A stretch of DNA of 9,094 bases, from positions 1 to 9,094 of the forward strand of contig CAMLEQ010000135.1 of the NCBI GenBank assembly GCA_946479015.1, written 5' to 3'. Numbering within the stretch: position 1 is the stretch's first letter; every line of letters begins with the position of its first letter. Both the position numbers and the translations under genes were made by a program. Below the pieces are notes generated by a model that saw only the letters and a list, made by a program, of their open reading frames with translations, did not search any database and was not told where the DNA came from. This document shows, piece after piece, positions 1 to 7,597 of the stretch. The stretch is from an uncultured Gemmatimonadota bacterium (GTDB lineage Bacteria; Gemmatimonadota; Gemmatimonadetes; Gemmatimonadales; Gemmatimonadaceae).

Positions 1-1324
1 CGGCCACGATGCCGTGGAAGTCCTCCGGCGTGGTCTCCTCGCGCACGAGGATCACGCGCTCTCCGGCCGCGGCGCGCCGCTCGGCCACGTCGGGATCGAA
101 CACGGCGCGCCCGCTCGCCGCGCCCGGGCTCGCCGGAAGCCCGGTGGCGATCGGCGTCGCCCGCGCCCCCGGATCGATGATCGGGTGCAGGAGCTGATCG
201 AGCTGCTGCGGCTCCACGCGCTGCACCGCCTCCGTGCGGCTGATCAGCCCCTCGGCGACCATCTCGTCGGCGATGCGCACCGCGGCGGCCGCCGTGCGCT
301 TCCCCGTGCGCGTCTGCAGGAGATAGAGCTTCCCGCGCTCCACCGTGAACTCGATGTCCTGCATGTCGCGGTAGTGGTGCTCGAGGCGCTCCTGCGTGGC
401 GAGCAGCTCCTCGTACGCGCCGGGGAGGCGGCGCGCCATCTCGTCGATCTCCAGCGGGGTGCGGATCCCCGCCACCACGTCCTCTCCCTGCGCGTTCACG
501 AGGAACTCGCCGTAGAACTTCTTCTCCCCGGTGCTCGGGTTGCGCGTGAAGGCCACGCCGGTCCCGGAGTCGTCCCCCATGTTCCCGAACACCATCGCCA
601 CCACGTTCACGCCGGTGCCGAGCGACTCCGGGATGCCGTTCACGCGGCGATAGTCCACGGCCTTCTTCAGCGTCCAGGACTTCCACACCGCCTCGATCGC
701 CCCCCAGAGCTGCACCTCGGGATCCATCGGGAACTCGGCGCCGGTGCTGTTTCGCACGAGCGCCTTGTACTCCTCCACGAGGTTGCGCAGCGGCTCCTCC
801 CCCAGGTCCGCATCGGTGGCGGCGCCGCGGGTGAGGCGCTTCGCGGCGAGCAGCTTCTCGAAGTCGTGGATCGGCACCCCGAGCACCACGTCGCCGTACA
901 TCTGGATGAAGCGCCGGTAGGAGTCGTACGCGAAGCGCGCGTTGCCGCTCTGCTGCGCGAGGCCGAGCACCGTGCGGTCGTTGAGCCCGAGGTTGAGGAT
1001 CGTCTCCATCATCCCGGGCATGGATACCGCGGCGCCCGAGCGGACGGACACGAGCAGGGGATTGGCGGGATCGCCGAACCGGCGCCCCGACACCTCCTCG
1101 AGCCGGCGGAGACTCTCCGCCACCTCGCCGCGCAGGCCATCGGGGTAGCCGCCGCTGCGCAGGTAGTCGACGCATACCGGCGCGGCGATGGTGAAGCCCG
1201 GTGGGACGGGCACGCCCAGGTTCGTCATCTCGGCGAGATTCGCCCCCTTCCCGCCGAGGAGCGCCTTCATCTCCCGGGTGCCGTCGGCCCTGCCGTTGCC
1301 GAAGAAGTAGACGAGCTTGTCCAC
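1..1324 (-). CDS. ppdK: Pyruvate, phosphate dikinase, N-terminal part (3' end outside window)
   Basis: Catalyses the reversible reaction AMP + PPi + phosphoenolpyruvate = ATP + Pi + pyruvate in the cytoplasm. About 441 of the usual 870-900 residues are visible. They cover the ATP-grasp nucleotide-binding domain: LLGGKGANLAEM (about residues 22-33), LVSVRSGA (91-98) followed by SMPGMMETILNLGLND (101-116), FAYDSYRRFIQMYGDVV (131-147), GTGVAFTRNPSTGE (254-267), and DIEFTVERGKLYLLQTRTG (323-341), which carries the expected Glu, Gln and Arg nucleotide-site residues. The LPASPGAASG linker (396-405) follows. The window ends at EETTPEDFHGIVA, just before the segment expected to carry the phosphorylated histidine, which is therefore not visible. 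I chose GTG at 1324 because it has GGAG six bases upstream and gives the family-typical start MDKLVYFFGNG. An in-frame GTG at 1351 would add nine residues but has no good ribosome binding site. It lies 72 bases after purF on the same strand, so it may be the last gene of the operon or have its own promoter. Confidence 0.96.
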   Translation of the reverse strand, partial: MDKLVYFFGNGRADGTREMKALLGGKGANLAEMTNLGVPVPPGFTIAAPVCVDYLRSGGYPDGLRGEVAESLRRLEEVSGRRFGDPANPLLVSVRSGAAVSMPGMMETILNLGLNDRTVLGLAQQSGNARFAYDSYRRFIQMYGDVVLGVPIHDFEKLLAAKRLTRGAATDADLGEEPLRNLVEEYKALVRNSTGAEFPMDPEVQLWGAIEAVWKSWTLKKAVDYRRVNGIPESLGTGVNVVAMVFGNMGDDSGTGVAFTRNPSTGEKKFYGEFLVNAQGEDVVAGIRTPLEIDEMARRLPGAYEELLATQERLEHHYRDMQDIEFTVERGKLYLLQTRTGKRTAAAAVRIADEMVAEGLISRTEAVQRVEPQQLDQLLHPIIDPGARATPIATGLPASPGAASGRAVFDPDVAERRAAAGERVILVREETTPEDFHGIVA

Positions 1325-1330
1325 GTGGGT

Positions 1331-1334
1331 CTCC
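1331..1334 (-). promoter_or_regulatory. Probable ribosome binding site of ppdK
   Basis: On the minus strand, GGAG ends six bases before the GTG at 1324. It is the reason for preferring this start over the in-frame GTG at 1351. The motif lies in the 3' arm of a small hairpin (1331-1343). Confidence 0.6.
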
Positions 1335-1343
1335 GTCTCGGAG
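1331..1343 (-). promoter_or_regulatory. Small hairpin overlapping the ppdK ribosome binding site
   Basis: The minus strand reads CTCCG-AGA-CGGAG, a perfect five-pair GC-rich stem with a three-base loop. Its 3' arm contains the GGAG proposed as the ppdK ribosome binding site. Folding would hide that site and could lower or tune ppdK translation relative to the purine genes upstream. The structure is read directly from sequence, while the regulatory role is inference. A five-pair stem can easily arise by chance in such GC-rich DNA. Confidence 0.3.
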
Positions 1344-1396
1344 TGAGTCACCGGTCGAGGATCGGTCGCCGCGCCGGAGCGCCGGGCGCTATGCGG

Positions 1397-2782
1397 CTAG
1401 CAGCCACACCCGAACCGTAGCTTGTCCGGATCGGTGGGAGGCGGCGTGGGATAGTCTCCGGAGAAGCACGCATGGCAAAACCCGTGCGGGCCGTCGGGAA
1501 CCGCCCGCAGCATCCCGTCGAGCGAGAGATAGCCGAGCGAGTCCACCCCGATGTGCCGCGCGATCTCCTCCACCGAGAGATTGGCGGCGATCAGCTCCTC
1601 TCGCGAGGGGGTGTCGATCCCGTAGTAGCACGGGCCGGTGACCGGGGGCGACGCGATCCGCATGTGGACCTCGCGGGCACCGGCGGCGCGCACCATGGCC
1701 ACGAGCCCGCGCGTGGTGGTGCCGCGCACGATCGAGTCGTCGATCATCACCACGCTCTTCCCCTCGAGCACCTCGCGCACCGCGTTGTACTTCACCTTCA
1801 CCTTGTGGTTGCGTCCCTCCTGCGACGGCTGGATGAAGGTGCGCCCCACGTAGTGGTTGCGGATGAGGGCCAGCTCGAGCGGGAGCCCGGTCTGCTCGGC
1901 GTAGCCGAGCGCCGCCGCGTTCGCGGAGTCGGGGACCCCGAACACCAGATCGGCGCCCGGGGCCGGGCACTCCTTTCCGAGCTGCCGCCCGAGCGCGCGG
2001 CGCGCGCGGTCCACCGAGCCGCCGCCGAAGATGCGGCTGTCGGGACGCGCGAAGTACACGTACTCGAACACGCATCGCCGCGGCTCGAGCGGCTCCAGTG
2101 CCTGCTCGGAGCGCAGGCCATCGGCATCCACGATCACGATCTCGCCCGGCGCCACGTCGCGCACGTGCCGGGCGCCGATGATGTCCAGCGCGCAGGTCTC
2201 GGACGCGAACACCACCGCGTCGCCGAGCATCCCGATCACGAGCGGCCGCCAGCCGCGGGGATCCCGCGCCGCGAGCAGCGCCGTCCCCAGCGCCACCACC
2301 ACCGAGTAGGCGCCCTCCACGCCGCGCAACGCGTCGGCGAGCTGCCGCTCGGGCGCCGTCTCGCGCGAGCGCGCGATCCGGTGCACGAGCACCTCCGAGT
2401 CCATCGTGGACGCGAAGATCGATCCGTCCGCCTCGAGCTCGCCGCGCAGCTCGGTCGCGTTGGTGATGTTCCCGTTGTGGGCGAGCGCGATGTAGCCGCC
2501 GCGGAAGCGCACCATCACCGGCTGCGCGTTCTCCAGCGTGGAGGATCCGGCGGTGCTGTAGCGCGTGTGCCCGATCGCGACGCGCCCGGCGAGGCCGTGC
2601 AGGCTGCCGGAGGTGAGCCCCTCCGAGACGAGCCCCATGCTCCGGTGCGCCCGCGCCGTGCCGTTCTCGTCCACGGCCACGATCCCCGCCGATTCCTGCC
2701 CGCGGTGCTGGAGCGAATAGAGTCCCAGGTGCACGAGCTCCGCCGCATCCGGAACGCCGTGCACACCGAAAATGCCACACAT
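1397..2782 (-). CDS. purF: Amidophosphoribosyltransferase (glutamine PRPP amidotransferase)
   Basis: Commits PRPP to purine synthesis: PRPP + glutamine + H2O gives 5-phosphoribosylamine + glutamate + PPi. The protein has 461 residues. The N-terminal Ntn-hydrolase glutaminase domain starts MCGIFGV, so Cys2 becomes the catalytic N-terminal nucleophile after Met removal alone, with no propeptide of the Bacillus kind. GHTRYST (71-77) and HNGNITN (102-108) are glutaminase-site motifs. The C-terminal phosphoribosyltransferase domain carries the PRPP loop VVMIDDSIVRGTT (about 344-356). Cys237 (RRCVFEYVYFARPDS), Cys385 (GPCYYGID), Cys436 and Cys439 (FCHACFSGDYP) match the four ligands of the [4Fe-4S] cluster in Bacillus-type PurF. 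Two more cysteines end the protein (FGCGC). The start lies one base after the purL stop and lacks a clear ribosome binding site, so translation is probably coupled to purL. An upstream extension of the frame only overlaps purL out of phase. PurF is classically feedback-inhibited by purine nucleotides, but no regulatory site is visible in the DNA. Confidence 0.98.
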   Translation of the reverse strand: MCGIFGVHGVPDAAELVHLGLYSLQHRGQESAGIVAVDENGTARAHRSMGLVSEGLTSGSLHGLAGRVAIGHTRYSTAGSSTLENAQPVMVRFRGGYIALAHNGNITNATELRGELEADGSIFASTMDSEVLVHRIARSRETAPERQLADALRGVEGAYSVVVALGTALLAARDPRGWRPLVIGMLGDAVVFASETCALDIIGARHVRDVAPGEIVIVDADGLRSEQALEPLEPRRCVFEYVYFARPDSRIFGGGSVDRARRALGRQLGKECPAPGADLVFGVPDSANAAALGYAEQTGLPLELALIRNHYVGRTFIQPSQEGRNHKVKVKYNAVREVLEGKSVVMIDDSIVRGTTTRGLVAMVRAAGAREVHMRIASPPVTGPCYYGIDTPSREELIAANLSVEEIARHIGVDSLGYLSLDGMLRAVPDGPHGFCHACFSGDYPTPPPTDPDKLRFGCGC

Positions 2783-2783
2783 G

Positions 2784-5093
2784 TCAGATTGCCGCCGGTT
2801 GAGGGTGTTGCTCGAGGACCGCGGCTTCCGCCGAGCCCCCCGCCATGAGGCGCGGAATGGCCTCGTGGTACGCGCGCGCGAGACGCTCGAGCGGTGCCAC
2901 CAGCCGGCCTTCGCCAGCCGTGATGACGAGCGTGCCCGAGTCGCCGCGCACGGTGCCGATGCGCCGCGCCGGCACGCCGTGCCGCGCGGCGATCTCGAGC
3001 ACCCGTGCCGGATCCGCCGTGCCGACCACGATGCGCCCCTGCGCCTCGCCGAAGAGCAGGGCACGGAGCGGCAGGTCGCGCCACGCGTCCAGCTCCACCT
3101 CCGCGCCCACGAGGCGCTCGGCATCGCCGATCGCGCACTCCGCGAGCGCCACGGCGAGTCCGCCCTCCGCGCAGTCGTGCGCCGAGCGCACGATCCCCGC
3201 GGCGATGGCCTCCAGCAGCGCATCGATCACCGCCCGCTCCCGCGCGAGATCGCAGCGCGGCGGCGCGCCCGCGACCACGTCGTGGATGCGCGCCAGGTAC
3301 TCGCTCCCTCCCAGCTCGTCGGTCGGCTCGCCGAGGAGCACGATCGCGTCGCCGTCGGCGCGGAAGGTGGAGCGCGTCACGTGCTCCAGGCGCTCCACCA
3401 CGCCCACCATGCCGATCACCGGCGTCGGATACACCGCGCCGGAGGGATTCTCGTTGTAGAACGAGACGTTGCCGCCGGTGACCGGCGTCTCCAGCACCCG
3501 GCACGCCTCGCCCATCCCCGCCACCGCCTCGCGGAACTGGAAGAACACCTCCGGCCGGCGCGGGTTGCCGAAGTTGAGGCAGTTCGTGATCGCCCGCGGG
3601 CGCCCGCCCACGCACGCCACGTTGCGCGCCGCCTCGGCCACGGCGATCCGTCCGCCCTCGCGCGGGTCGAGGTAGACGTAGCGTCCATTGCAGTCCGTCT
3701 TCACGGCGATCGCCCGGTCGGTGCCGCGCACGCGCAGCACCGCCGCGTCCCCCTGGCCCGGCGCCACCACGGTCCCGGTGCGCACCGTCGTGTCGTACTG
3801 CCGGTACACCCACCGCTTGCTCGCGATGGTGGGAGAGGAGAGCAGGCGCTCCAGCGTCCACGCCGGATCGCGCTCCTCCGGCCGCGCCGGAATCGCGTGC
3901 ACGTCGCGCGCGCGCAGCGCGCGCACCGCCTCGCTCTCCCGCGCCTCCGGCGCGTACACGGGGCAGTCGGTGACCAGGCGCGAGCCGGGGAACTCGGCGA
4001 CCACCCGCTCGCCTTCCGTCACGCGGTACACCGGCTCGGCGATCACCTCGCCGATGACCTCCGCCGCCAGATCCCACTTGCCGAGGATCTCCCGCACCGC
4101 CGCTTCGTGTCCGCGCTTCGCCACCACGAGCATGCGCTCCTGGGACTCGCTGAGGAGGATCTCGTACGGCGTCATCCCCTCCTCGCGCACCGGCACCTTC
4201 GTCACGTCGATCGTGACGCCGACGTCGCCGCGGGCCGCCATCTCCGCGGAGGACGACGTGAGCCCGGCCGCGCCCATGTCCTGGATGGCGACGATGTGGC
4301 CGCTCCTGATCAGCTCCAGGCTCGCCTCGAGCAGCAGCTTCTCGGTGAACGGGTCACCCACCTGCACGCGCGGGCGCTTCGCCTCGCTCGCCTCGGACAG
4401 GTCCTCCGACGCGAACGACGCGCCGTGGATGCCATCGCGTCCGGTGCGCGCTCCCACCGCCATGATCGGATTGCCCACCCCCTCGGCCGCCGCGCGAATC
4501 AGGTCGCGCTCGTGCATCACCCCCACGCACATCGCGTTCACGAGCGGGTTCCCCTCGTACGAGGGATCGAACACCACCTCGCCCGCCACCGTGGGGATGC
4601 CGACGCAGTTGCCGTAGTCGCCGATCCCCTTCACGACGCCGCCGAACAGGTAGCGCACGCGCGGCGAATCGAGCGACCCGAAGCGAAGGGAATCGAGCAT
4701 CGCGATCGGACGCGCACCCATCGTGAACACGTCGCGCAGGATCCCGCCCGCGCCCGTGGCCGCGCCCTGGTACGGCTCCACGGCGGAGGGGTGGTTGTGC
4801 GATTCGATCTTGAACGCGATCGCCAGCCCGTCACCGAGGGCGATCACGCCGGCGTTCTCTCCCGGCCCCTGCAGCACCCAGGGCGCCTGGGTGGGCAGGG
4901 TGCGAAGGACCGGGCGCGAGTGCTTGTACGAGCAGTGCTCGCTCCAGAGCGCGCTCACGATCCCGAGCTCGGTGAACGTCGGCTCGCGATCGAGCATCGC
5001 CACGAGGCGCTGGTACTCCTCTTCGGTGATCCCGTGCTCGGCGACGAGCGCCGGCGTGATGACGGGATCGCCGGGGCGGGGCCGCGCGCTCAT
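2784..5093 (-). CDS. purL: Phosphoribosylformylglycinamidine synthase subunit PurL
   Basis: ATP-dependent synthetase subunit of FGAM synthase. It uses ammonia delivered by PurQ to turn formylglycinamide ribonucleotide (FGAR) into FGAM, with PurS as bridging subunit. The protein has 769 residues, the size of the 'small' PurL rather than the roughly 1300-residue fused PurL of Escherichia coli. The N-terminal region [18 protein letters not shown] leads into [22 protein letters not shown] (about 37-57, with the conserved His53) and [19 protein letters not shown] (94-112, with His101). [19 protein letters not shown] follows at 121-139. Later motifs are [32 protein letters not shown] and [15 protein letters not shown], typical of the two AIRS-like halves. 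The stretch near [19 protein letters not shown] is a variable linker between halves. The ATG overlaps the purQ stop as ATGA and has GAGGG seven bases upstream, supporting this start. A longer reading frame upstream is only out-of-phase purQ/purS. It ends one base before purF. Confidence 0.98.
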   Translation of the reverse strand: MSARPRPGDPVITPALVAEHGITEEEYQRLVAMLDREPTFTELGIVSALWSEHCSYKHSRPVLRTLPTQAPWVLQGPGENAGVIALGDGLAIAFKIESHNHPSAVEPYQGAATGAGGILRDVFTMGARPIAMLDSLRFGSLDSPRVRYLFGGVVKGIGDYGNCVGIPTVAGEVVFDPSYEGNPLVNAMCVGVMHERDLIRAAAEGVGNPIMAVGARTGRDGIHGASFASEDLSEASEAKRPRVQVGDPFTEKLLLEASLELIRSGHIVAIQDMGAAGLTSSSAEMAARGDVGVTIDVTKVPVREEGMTPYEILLSESQERMLVVAKRGHEAAVREILGKWDLAAEVIGEVIAEPVYRVTEGERVVAEFPGSRLVTDCPVYAPEARESEAVRALRARDVHAIPARPEERDPAWTLERLLSSPTIASKRWVYRQYDTTVRTGTVVAPGQGDAAVLRVRGTDRAIAVKTDCNGRYVYLDPREGGRIAVAEAARNVACVGGRPRAITNCLNFGNPRRPEVFFQFREAVAGMGEACRVLETPVTGGNVSFYNENPSGAVYPTPVIGMVGVVERLEHVTRSTFRADGDAIVLLGEPTDELGGSEYLARIHDVVAGAPPRCDLARERAVIDALLEAIAAGIVRSAHDCAEGGLAVALAECAIGDAERLVGAEVELDAWRDLPLRALLFGEAQGRIVVGTADPARVLEIAARHGVPARRIGTVRGDSGTLVITAGEGRLVAPLERLARAYHEAIPRLMAGGSAEAAVLEQHPQPAAI

Positions 5094-5782
5094 GCGGACA
5101 CCCTCGCGAGCATCGACTGGAACAGCCCGAGGCCGTCGGTGGAGCCGAGCACCGCCTCGACCGCGCGCTCCGGGTGCGGCATCATGCCGAGCACGTTCCC
5201 CTCGGCGCTCACGATCCCCGCGATGTTTCGGGCGGAGCCGTTGGGGCTCGCATCCGCGGTCGGCTCGCCGGCGGCGTCCACGTAGCGGAACACCACGCGC
5301 CCGTCCCCCTCCAGCCGGTCGAGCGTCTCCGCATCCCCGGTGAACCGCCCCTCGCCATGTGCCACGGGGAGCCGCAGGAGCTGTCCCGCGCGGTACTGGT
5401 GGGTGAACATGGTCTCCGCGTTCTCCACGCGCAGGCGCACCGGCTCGGACACGAACTGCAGGTTGGCGTTGCGCAGGAGCGCGCCGGGGAGGAGGCCCGC
5501 CTCGCAGAGGATCTGGAAGCCGTTGCAGATGCCGATCACCGGCCCGCCGCGGCGCGCGTGCGCCGCCACCTCGCGCATGATCGGGCTGAAGCGCGCGATC
5601 GCGCCGGCGCGCAGGTAGTCCCCGTAGCTGAAGCCGCCCGGGAGGACCACGACGTCCGCCCCCTCGAGGTCGTGCGCCTTGTGCCAGAGGTACACCGCGT
5701 CCGCGCCGAGCACGTCGGTGACCGCATGGTACGCGTCGTAGTCGCAGTTGGACCCGGGGAAGGTGACGATACCGAACTTCAT
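5090..5782 (-). CDS. purQ: Phosphoribosylformylglycinamidine synthase, glutaminase subunit PurQ
   Basis: Class I glutamine amidotransferase subunit of FGAM synthase: it hydrolyses glutamine and passes ammonia to PurL. The protein has 230 residues, usual for stand-alone PurQ. It begins [32 protein letters not shown] (47-61) is the oxyanion-strand region, [11 protein letters not shown] (82-92) is the nucleophile elbow with Cys86, and MPHPERA (201-207) supplies His203 and Glu205 to complete the Cys-His-Glu triad. [22 protein letters not shown] (126-147) is the usual PurQ segment before the C-terminal part. The ATG overlaps the purS stop (ATGA) and is preceded by a strong GGAGGGG a few bases upstream. 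Its own stop overlaps the purL ATG in the same way, so the three subunits of one complex are translated from immediately adjoining frames, which fits equal production. Confidence 0.98.
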   Translation of the reverse strand: MKFGIVTFPGSNCDYDAYHAVTDVLGADAVYLWHKAHDLEGADVVVLPGGFSYGDYLRAGAIARFSPIMREVAAHARRGGPVIGICNGFQILCEAGLLPGALLRNANLQFVSEPVRLRVENAETMFTHQYRAGQLLRLPVAHGEGRFTGDAETLDRLEGDGRVVFRYVDAAGEPTADASPNGSARNIAGIVSAEGNVLGMMPHPERAVEAVLGSTDGLGLFQSMLARVSA

Positions 5783-6036
5783 AGCCCCTCCACGCCGGCG
5801 ATCTCGTAGTCCTCGGTGACGGGGTTCGCCAGCAGGCGGTCGCACATCTCGCGCACCGCCGCGCCGGCGGCCGCCGCATCGGCGGCGGCCACATCGAGCA
5901 CGATGTGCCGGCCGATGCGGGCATCGGCCACGTCGCGGAACCCCAACGTGTGCAGCGCGTCGGCGACCGTCTTCCCCTGCGGGTCGAGAATCCCCTTGCG
6001 CGGCACGATGTGAATGGACACGCGGAACCGGCTCAT
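5779..6036 (-). CDS. purS: Phosphoribosylformylglycinamidine synthase subunit PurS
   Basis: Small structural subunit of FGAM synthase. PurS dimers are known to bridge PurQ and PurL in organisms with the three-part enzyme. The protein has 85 residues, normal for the family. The sequence runs [20 protein letters not shown], then [13 protein letters not shown] with the family hallmark of a '[12 protein letters not shown]' start, and ends in a [16 protein letters not shown] segment typical of PurS C-termini. The ATG overlaps the TGA of pssA (ATGA), and GAGGG lies about seven to eight bases upstream. Its stop overlaps the purQ start. It is the first purine gene after the two phospholipid genes. 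Confidence 0.96.
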   Translation of the reverse strand: MSRFRVSIHIVPRKGILDPQGKTVADALHTLGFRDVADARIGRHIVLDVAAADAAAAGAAVREMCDRLLANPVTEDYEIAGVEGL

Positions 6037-6950
6037 TCGCCGCCCTCGCTCTCTCGGTTGAATGAATTCCTGACATCGCTGGCCCGACGGCCGCGCCGCC
6101 GGCGGCGTCGCTCGCGCGTCGGGGTTTCGGCGAGCTCCACCGGGCGGGGCGTCCCCGCGTCGGCGAACTCGAGATCCTCGTCCTCGTCGGCCAGCGGATC
6201 CCCAACGGGCAGCCGGTCGAGCAGGCCGAGGAAGAACGTCCGCAGCAGTCCGTAGGCCACGTACAGCACCATCGCGGGGAACGCGTACCGCAGCGGGTTG
6301 ATGAGGACGAGCCCCACCACCACGAGAAAGATCAGCGTGCCGAGAATGCTGCGGATGCTGCGGAAGCTGAGCGTCGGCATCGCCGGGTAGAGCACGTGGC
6401 TGATCATGAGGAAGCTCAGCGTGAGCAACACCACGGGCAGCACGGTGTGCCAGGGCCAGGTGCCGATGACGGTCTTGGTGAACAGGTTCGTCTGGCTGAA
6501 CCAGTAATACGTGGCGAGCGTCATCCCCGCGGCCGGGCTGGGGAGCCCATGGAATTGCGTCTTGGCGCGCCCCCCCTGCTCGATGTTGAAGCGGGCGAGC
6601 CGCATGACGACGCAGGCCACGTACACGAAGGCGAAGAGCCAGGCCGGCCCGTTCTGGCTCAATTCGGCGAAGTACACGATGAGCGCGGGCGCGACGCCGA
6701 AGCTCACCGCATCCACGAGCGAGTCGAGCTCCACGCCGAACGCGCTGCCAGTGCGCGTGGCGCGCGCCACGCGGCCGTCGAGGGCGTCCATCACCCCCCC
6801 GAGCACCACGCACCACCCGGCCCAGATGAAATCGCCGCGCGATGCCGAGACGATCGCGTAGATGCCGAAGAGGAGATTGCCGAGCGTGAAGCCGTTCGGC
6901 AGCAGCACCACGGCACGGCGCATGTCGGGGCGGGGGAGGGCGGTTCGCAT
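6033..6950 (-). CDS. pssA: CDP-diacylglycerol--serine O-phosphatidyltransferase (phosphatidylserine synthase)
   Basis: Membrane enzyme that joins CDP-diacylglycerol and L-serine to give phosphatidylserine and CMP, the substrate of Psd encoded just upstream. The protein has 305 residues. The CDP-alcohol phosphatidyltransferase signature DGxxARx8GxxxDxxxD is complete: Asp58, Gly59, Ala62, Arg63, Gly72, Asp76 and Asp80. This places it with the integral-membrane, Bacillus-type synthases rather than the phospholipase-D-like E. coli PssA. Hydrophobic stretches at about 20-36, 42-54, 82-96, 103-117, 168-187, 203-219 and 223-243 fit a multi-pass membrane protein. After about residue 250 the chain becomes hydrophilic: an acidic patch [11 protein letters not shown] (254-264) and then [11 protein letters not shown] (279-289), an unusual charged tail. 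The ATG overlaps the psd stop (TGATG), with GGAG eight bases upstream. ATG codon 10 is an alternative start. The stop overlaps the purS ATG. Confidence 0.95.
   Translation of the reverse strand: MRTALPRPDMRRAVVLLPNGFTLGNLLFGIYAIVSASRGDFIWAGWCVVLGGVMDALDGRVARATRTGSAFGVELDSLVDAVSFGVAPALIVYFAELSQNGPAWLFAFVYVACVVMRLARFNIEQGGRAKTQFHGLPSPAAGMTLATYYWFSQTNLFTKTVIGTWPWHTVLPVVLLTLSFLMISHVLYPAMPTLSFRSIRSILGTLIFLVVVGLVLINPLRYAFPAMVLYVAYGLLRTFFLGLLDRLPVGDPLADEDEDLEFADAGTPRPVELAETPTRERRRRRRGRRASDVRNSFNRESEGGE
6754..6773. repeat. 20-bp perfect palindrome inside pssA
   Basis: The half-site CGCGTGGCGC is followed directly by its exact reverse complement, giving a 20-bp perfect palindrome with no spacer. It lies within the codons for RVARATR of the conserved PssA catalytic motif, so the protein motif plus GC-rich codon choice may explain it. 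It could extrude or form a hairpin in RNA, but no function is supported. Confidence 0.5.
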
Positions 6951-7597
6951 CAGGGCAGCTCCGCGAGCACGGTGGTCCCGGCGGCCGGCAGGTCGCCGAG
7001 CTTGGCGAGCACCTTCGTGCCGGGCGGCACGAACACGTCCACGCGCGACCCGAAGCGGATGATCCCCATCCGCACGCCCTGCTCGGCGCGCGTCCCGACG
7101 GTCGCGTAGTTCTTGATGCGCCTGGCGATGAGGCCGGCGATCTGCCGCACGAGAATCCGTTCGCGGCCGGTGTCGATGCCCACCGACATCTGCTCGTTCT
7201 CGAGGCTCGCCTTCTCCTTGGCGGCGTTCAGGAACTTGCCGGGGTTGTAGTGCACGTACTTCACCGTGCCGGTCACCGGATACCGGTTCACGTGCACGTT
7301 GAAGACGTTCATGAAGATCGAGATCCGGATCGCCTTCCCCTGGATGAACGCCGGCTCGTCCACCTCGACGATCTGGACGATGCGGCCGTCGGCGGGGGAG
7401 ACCACCATGCGGTCGCCGCGCGGGCCCGTGCGCTCCGGATCGCGGAAGAAATACGCGACCCACAGGGCGAGGAGGAGGAGCACGAAGGCGGCGAGCCAGA
7501 GCGCCCACGAGTGGCGGGAGAGCGCGACGGCGAACGCGCCGGCCGCGAGGGCCACGGCGATGGCGATGAAGACGAGTCCTTCGCGAGCGAAGTTCAC
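6950..7597 (-). CDS. psd: Phosphatidylserine decarboxylase, short archaeal-type form
   Basis: Pyruvoyl-dependent decarboxylase that converts phosphatidylserine to phosphatidylethanolamine at the membrane. The protein has 215 residues from the chosen GTG. Two hydrophobic segments (about 7-26 and 32-50) anchor the N-terminus. The catalytic domain follows: YFFRDPER (49-56), SPADGRI (67-73), [13 protein letters not shown] (95-107, with His102), [20 protein letters not shown] (117-136), and RFGSRVDVF (181-189). The Gly-Ser of RFGSR is the expected self-cleavage point, with Ser184 becoming the pyruvoyl group on the small alpha chain. The site is FGSR rather than the LGST of the longer E. coli enzyme, as in the short family. 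The GTG start at 7597 is supported by GGAG five bases upstream and a GTGA overlap with the purC stop. The frame stays open further upstream, but that part is purC read out of phase. pssA, encoding the preceding step, follows immediately. Confidence 0.95.
   Translation of the reverse strand: MNFAREGLVFIAIAVALAAGAFAVALSRHSWALWLAAFVLLLLALWVAYFFRDPERTGPRGDRMVVSPADGRIVQIVEVDEPAFIQGKAIRISIFMNVFNVHVNRYPVTGTVKYVHYNPGKFLNAAKEKASLENEQMSVGIDTGRERILVRQIAGLIARRIKNYATVGTRAEQGVRMGIIRFGSRVDVFVPPGTKVLAKLGDLPAAGTTVLAELP

Larger units (their letters stand above)
1325..1396 (-). other. purF-ppdK intergenic gap
   Basis: These 72 bases form the only gap of more than one base between genes in the window. Just after the purF stop, minus-strand 1389-1371 holds GCGCC, then two copies of GGCGC, which can pair in alternative short stems. 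No T-rich run follows, so an intrinsic terminator is not supported. A second small hairpin (1331-1343) lies next to the ppdK start. I see no convincing promoter. Confidence 0.6.

Noticed and set aside
1371..1389. GC-rich inverted repeats after purF as an intrinsic terminator
   Set aside because: The stems are only four to five pairs, and no T-rich run follows on the minus strand.
14..1420. Long plus-strand open frame opposite ppdK
   Set aside because: Its translation is rich in His, Arg, Ala and Leu with no recognisable domain, typical of the antisense of a GC-rich gene. The minus strand here encodes PPDK with many conserved motifs.
1472..2848. Plus-strand open frame of 458 codons opposite purF
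   Set aside because: Low-complexity His/Arg-rich translation, fully explained as antisense of purF.
2783..3223. In-frame extension of purF upstream of its ATG, as a possible propeptide or fusion
   Set aside because: The extension is the purL C-terminus out of phase, Arg/Ser-rich and without family similarity. The catalytic Cys must follow the Met at 2782.
2772..5285. Plus-strand open frame of 837 codons opposite purL and the purQ end
   Set aside because: Strikingly long, but the translation is compositionally biased and motif-free, and it mirrors codon-position bias of purL. Stop-free antisense frames are common at this GC content.
5094..5924. In-frame extension of purL upstream of its ATG
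   Set aside because: The extra residues are purQ and purS read in another phase. The PurL family N-terminus and a ribosome binding site fit the ATG at 5093.
6396..7109. Plus-strand open frame opposite pssA and the psd end
   Set aside because: Antisense shadow with biased composition and no domain; both minus-strand genes are clear enzymes.
6951..7508. In-frame extension of pssA upstream of its ATG
   Set aside because: It is psd read out of phase. The start at 6950 gives a family-like N-terminus with a ribosome binding site.
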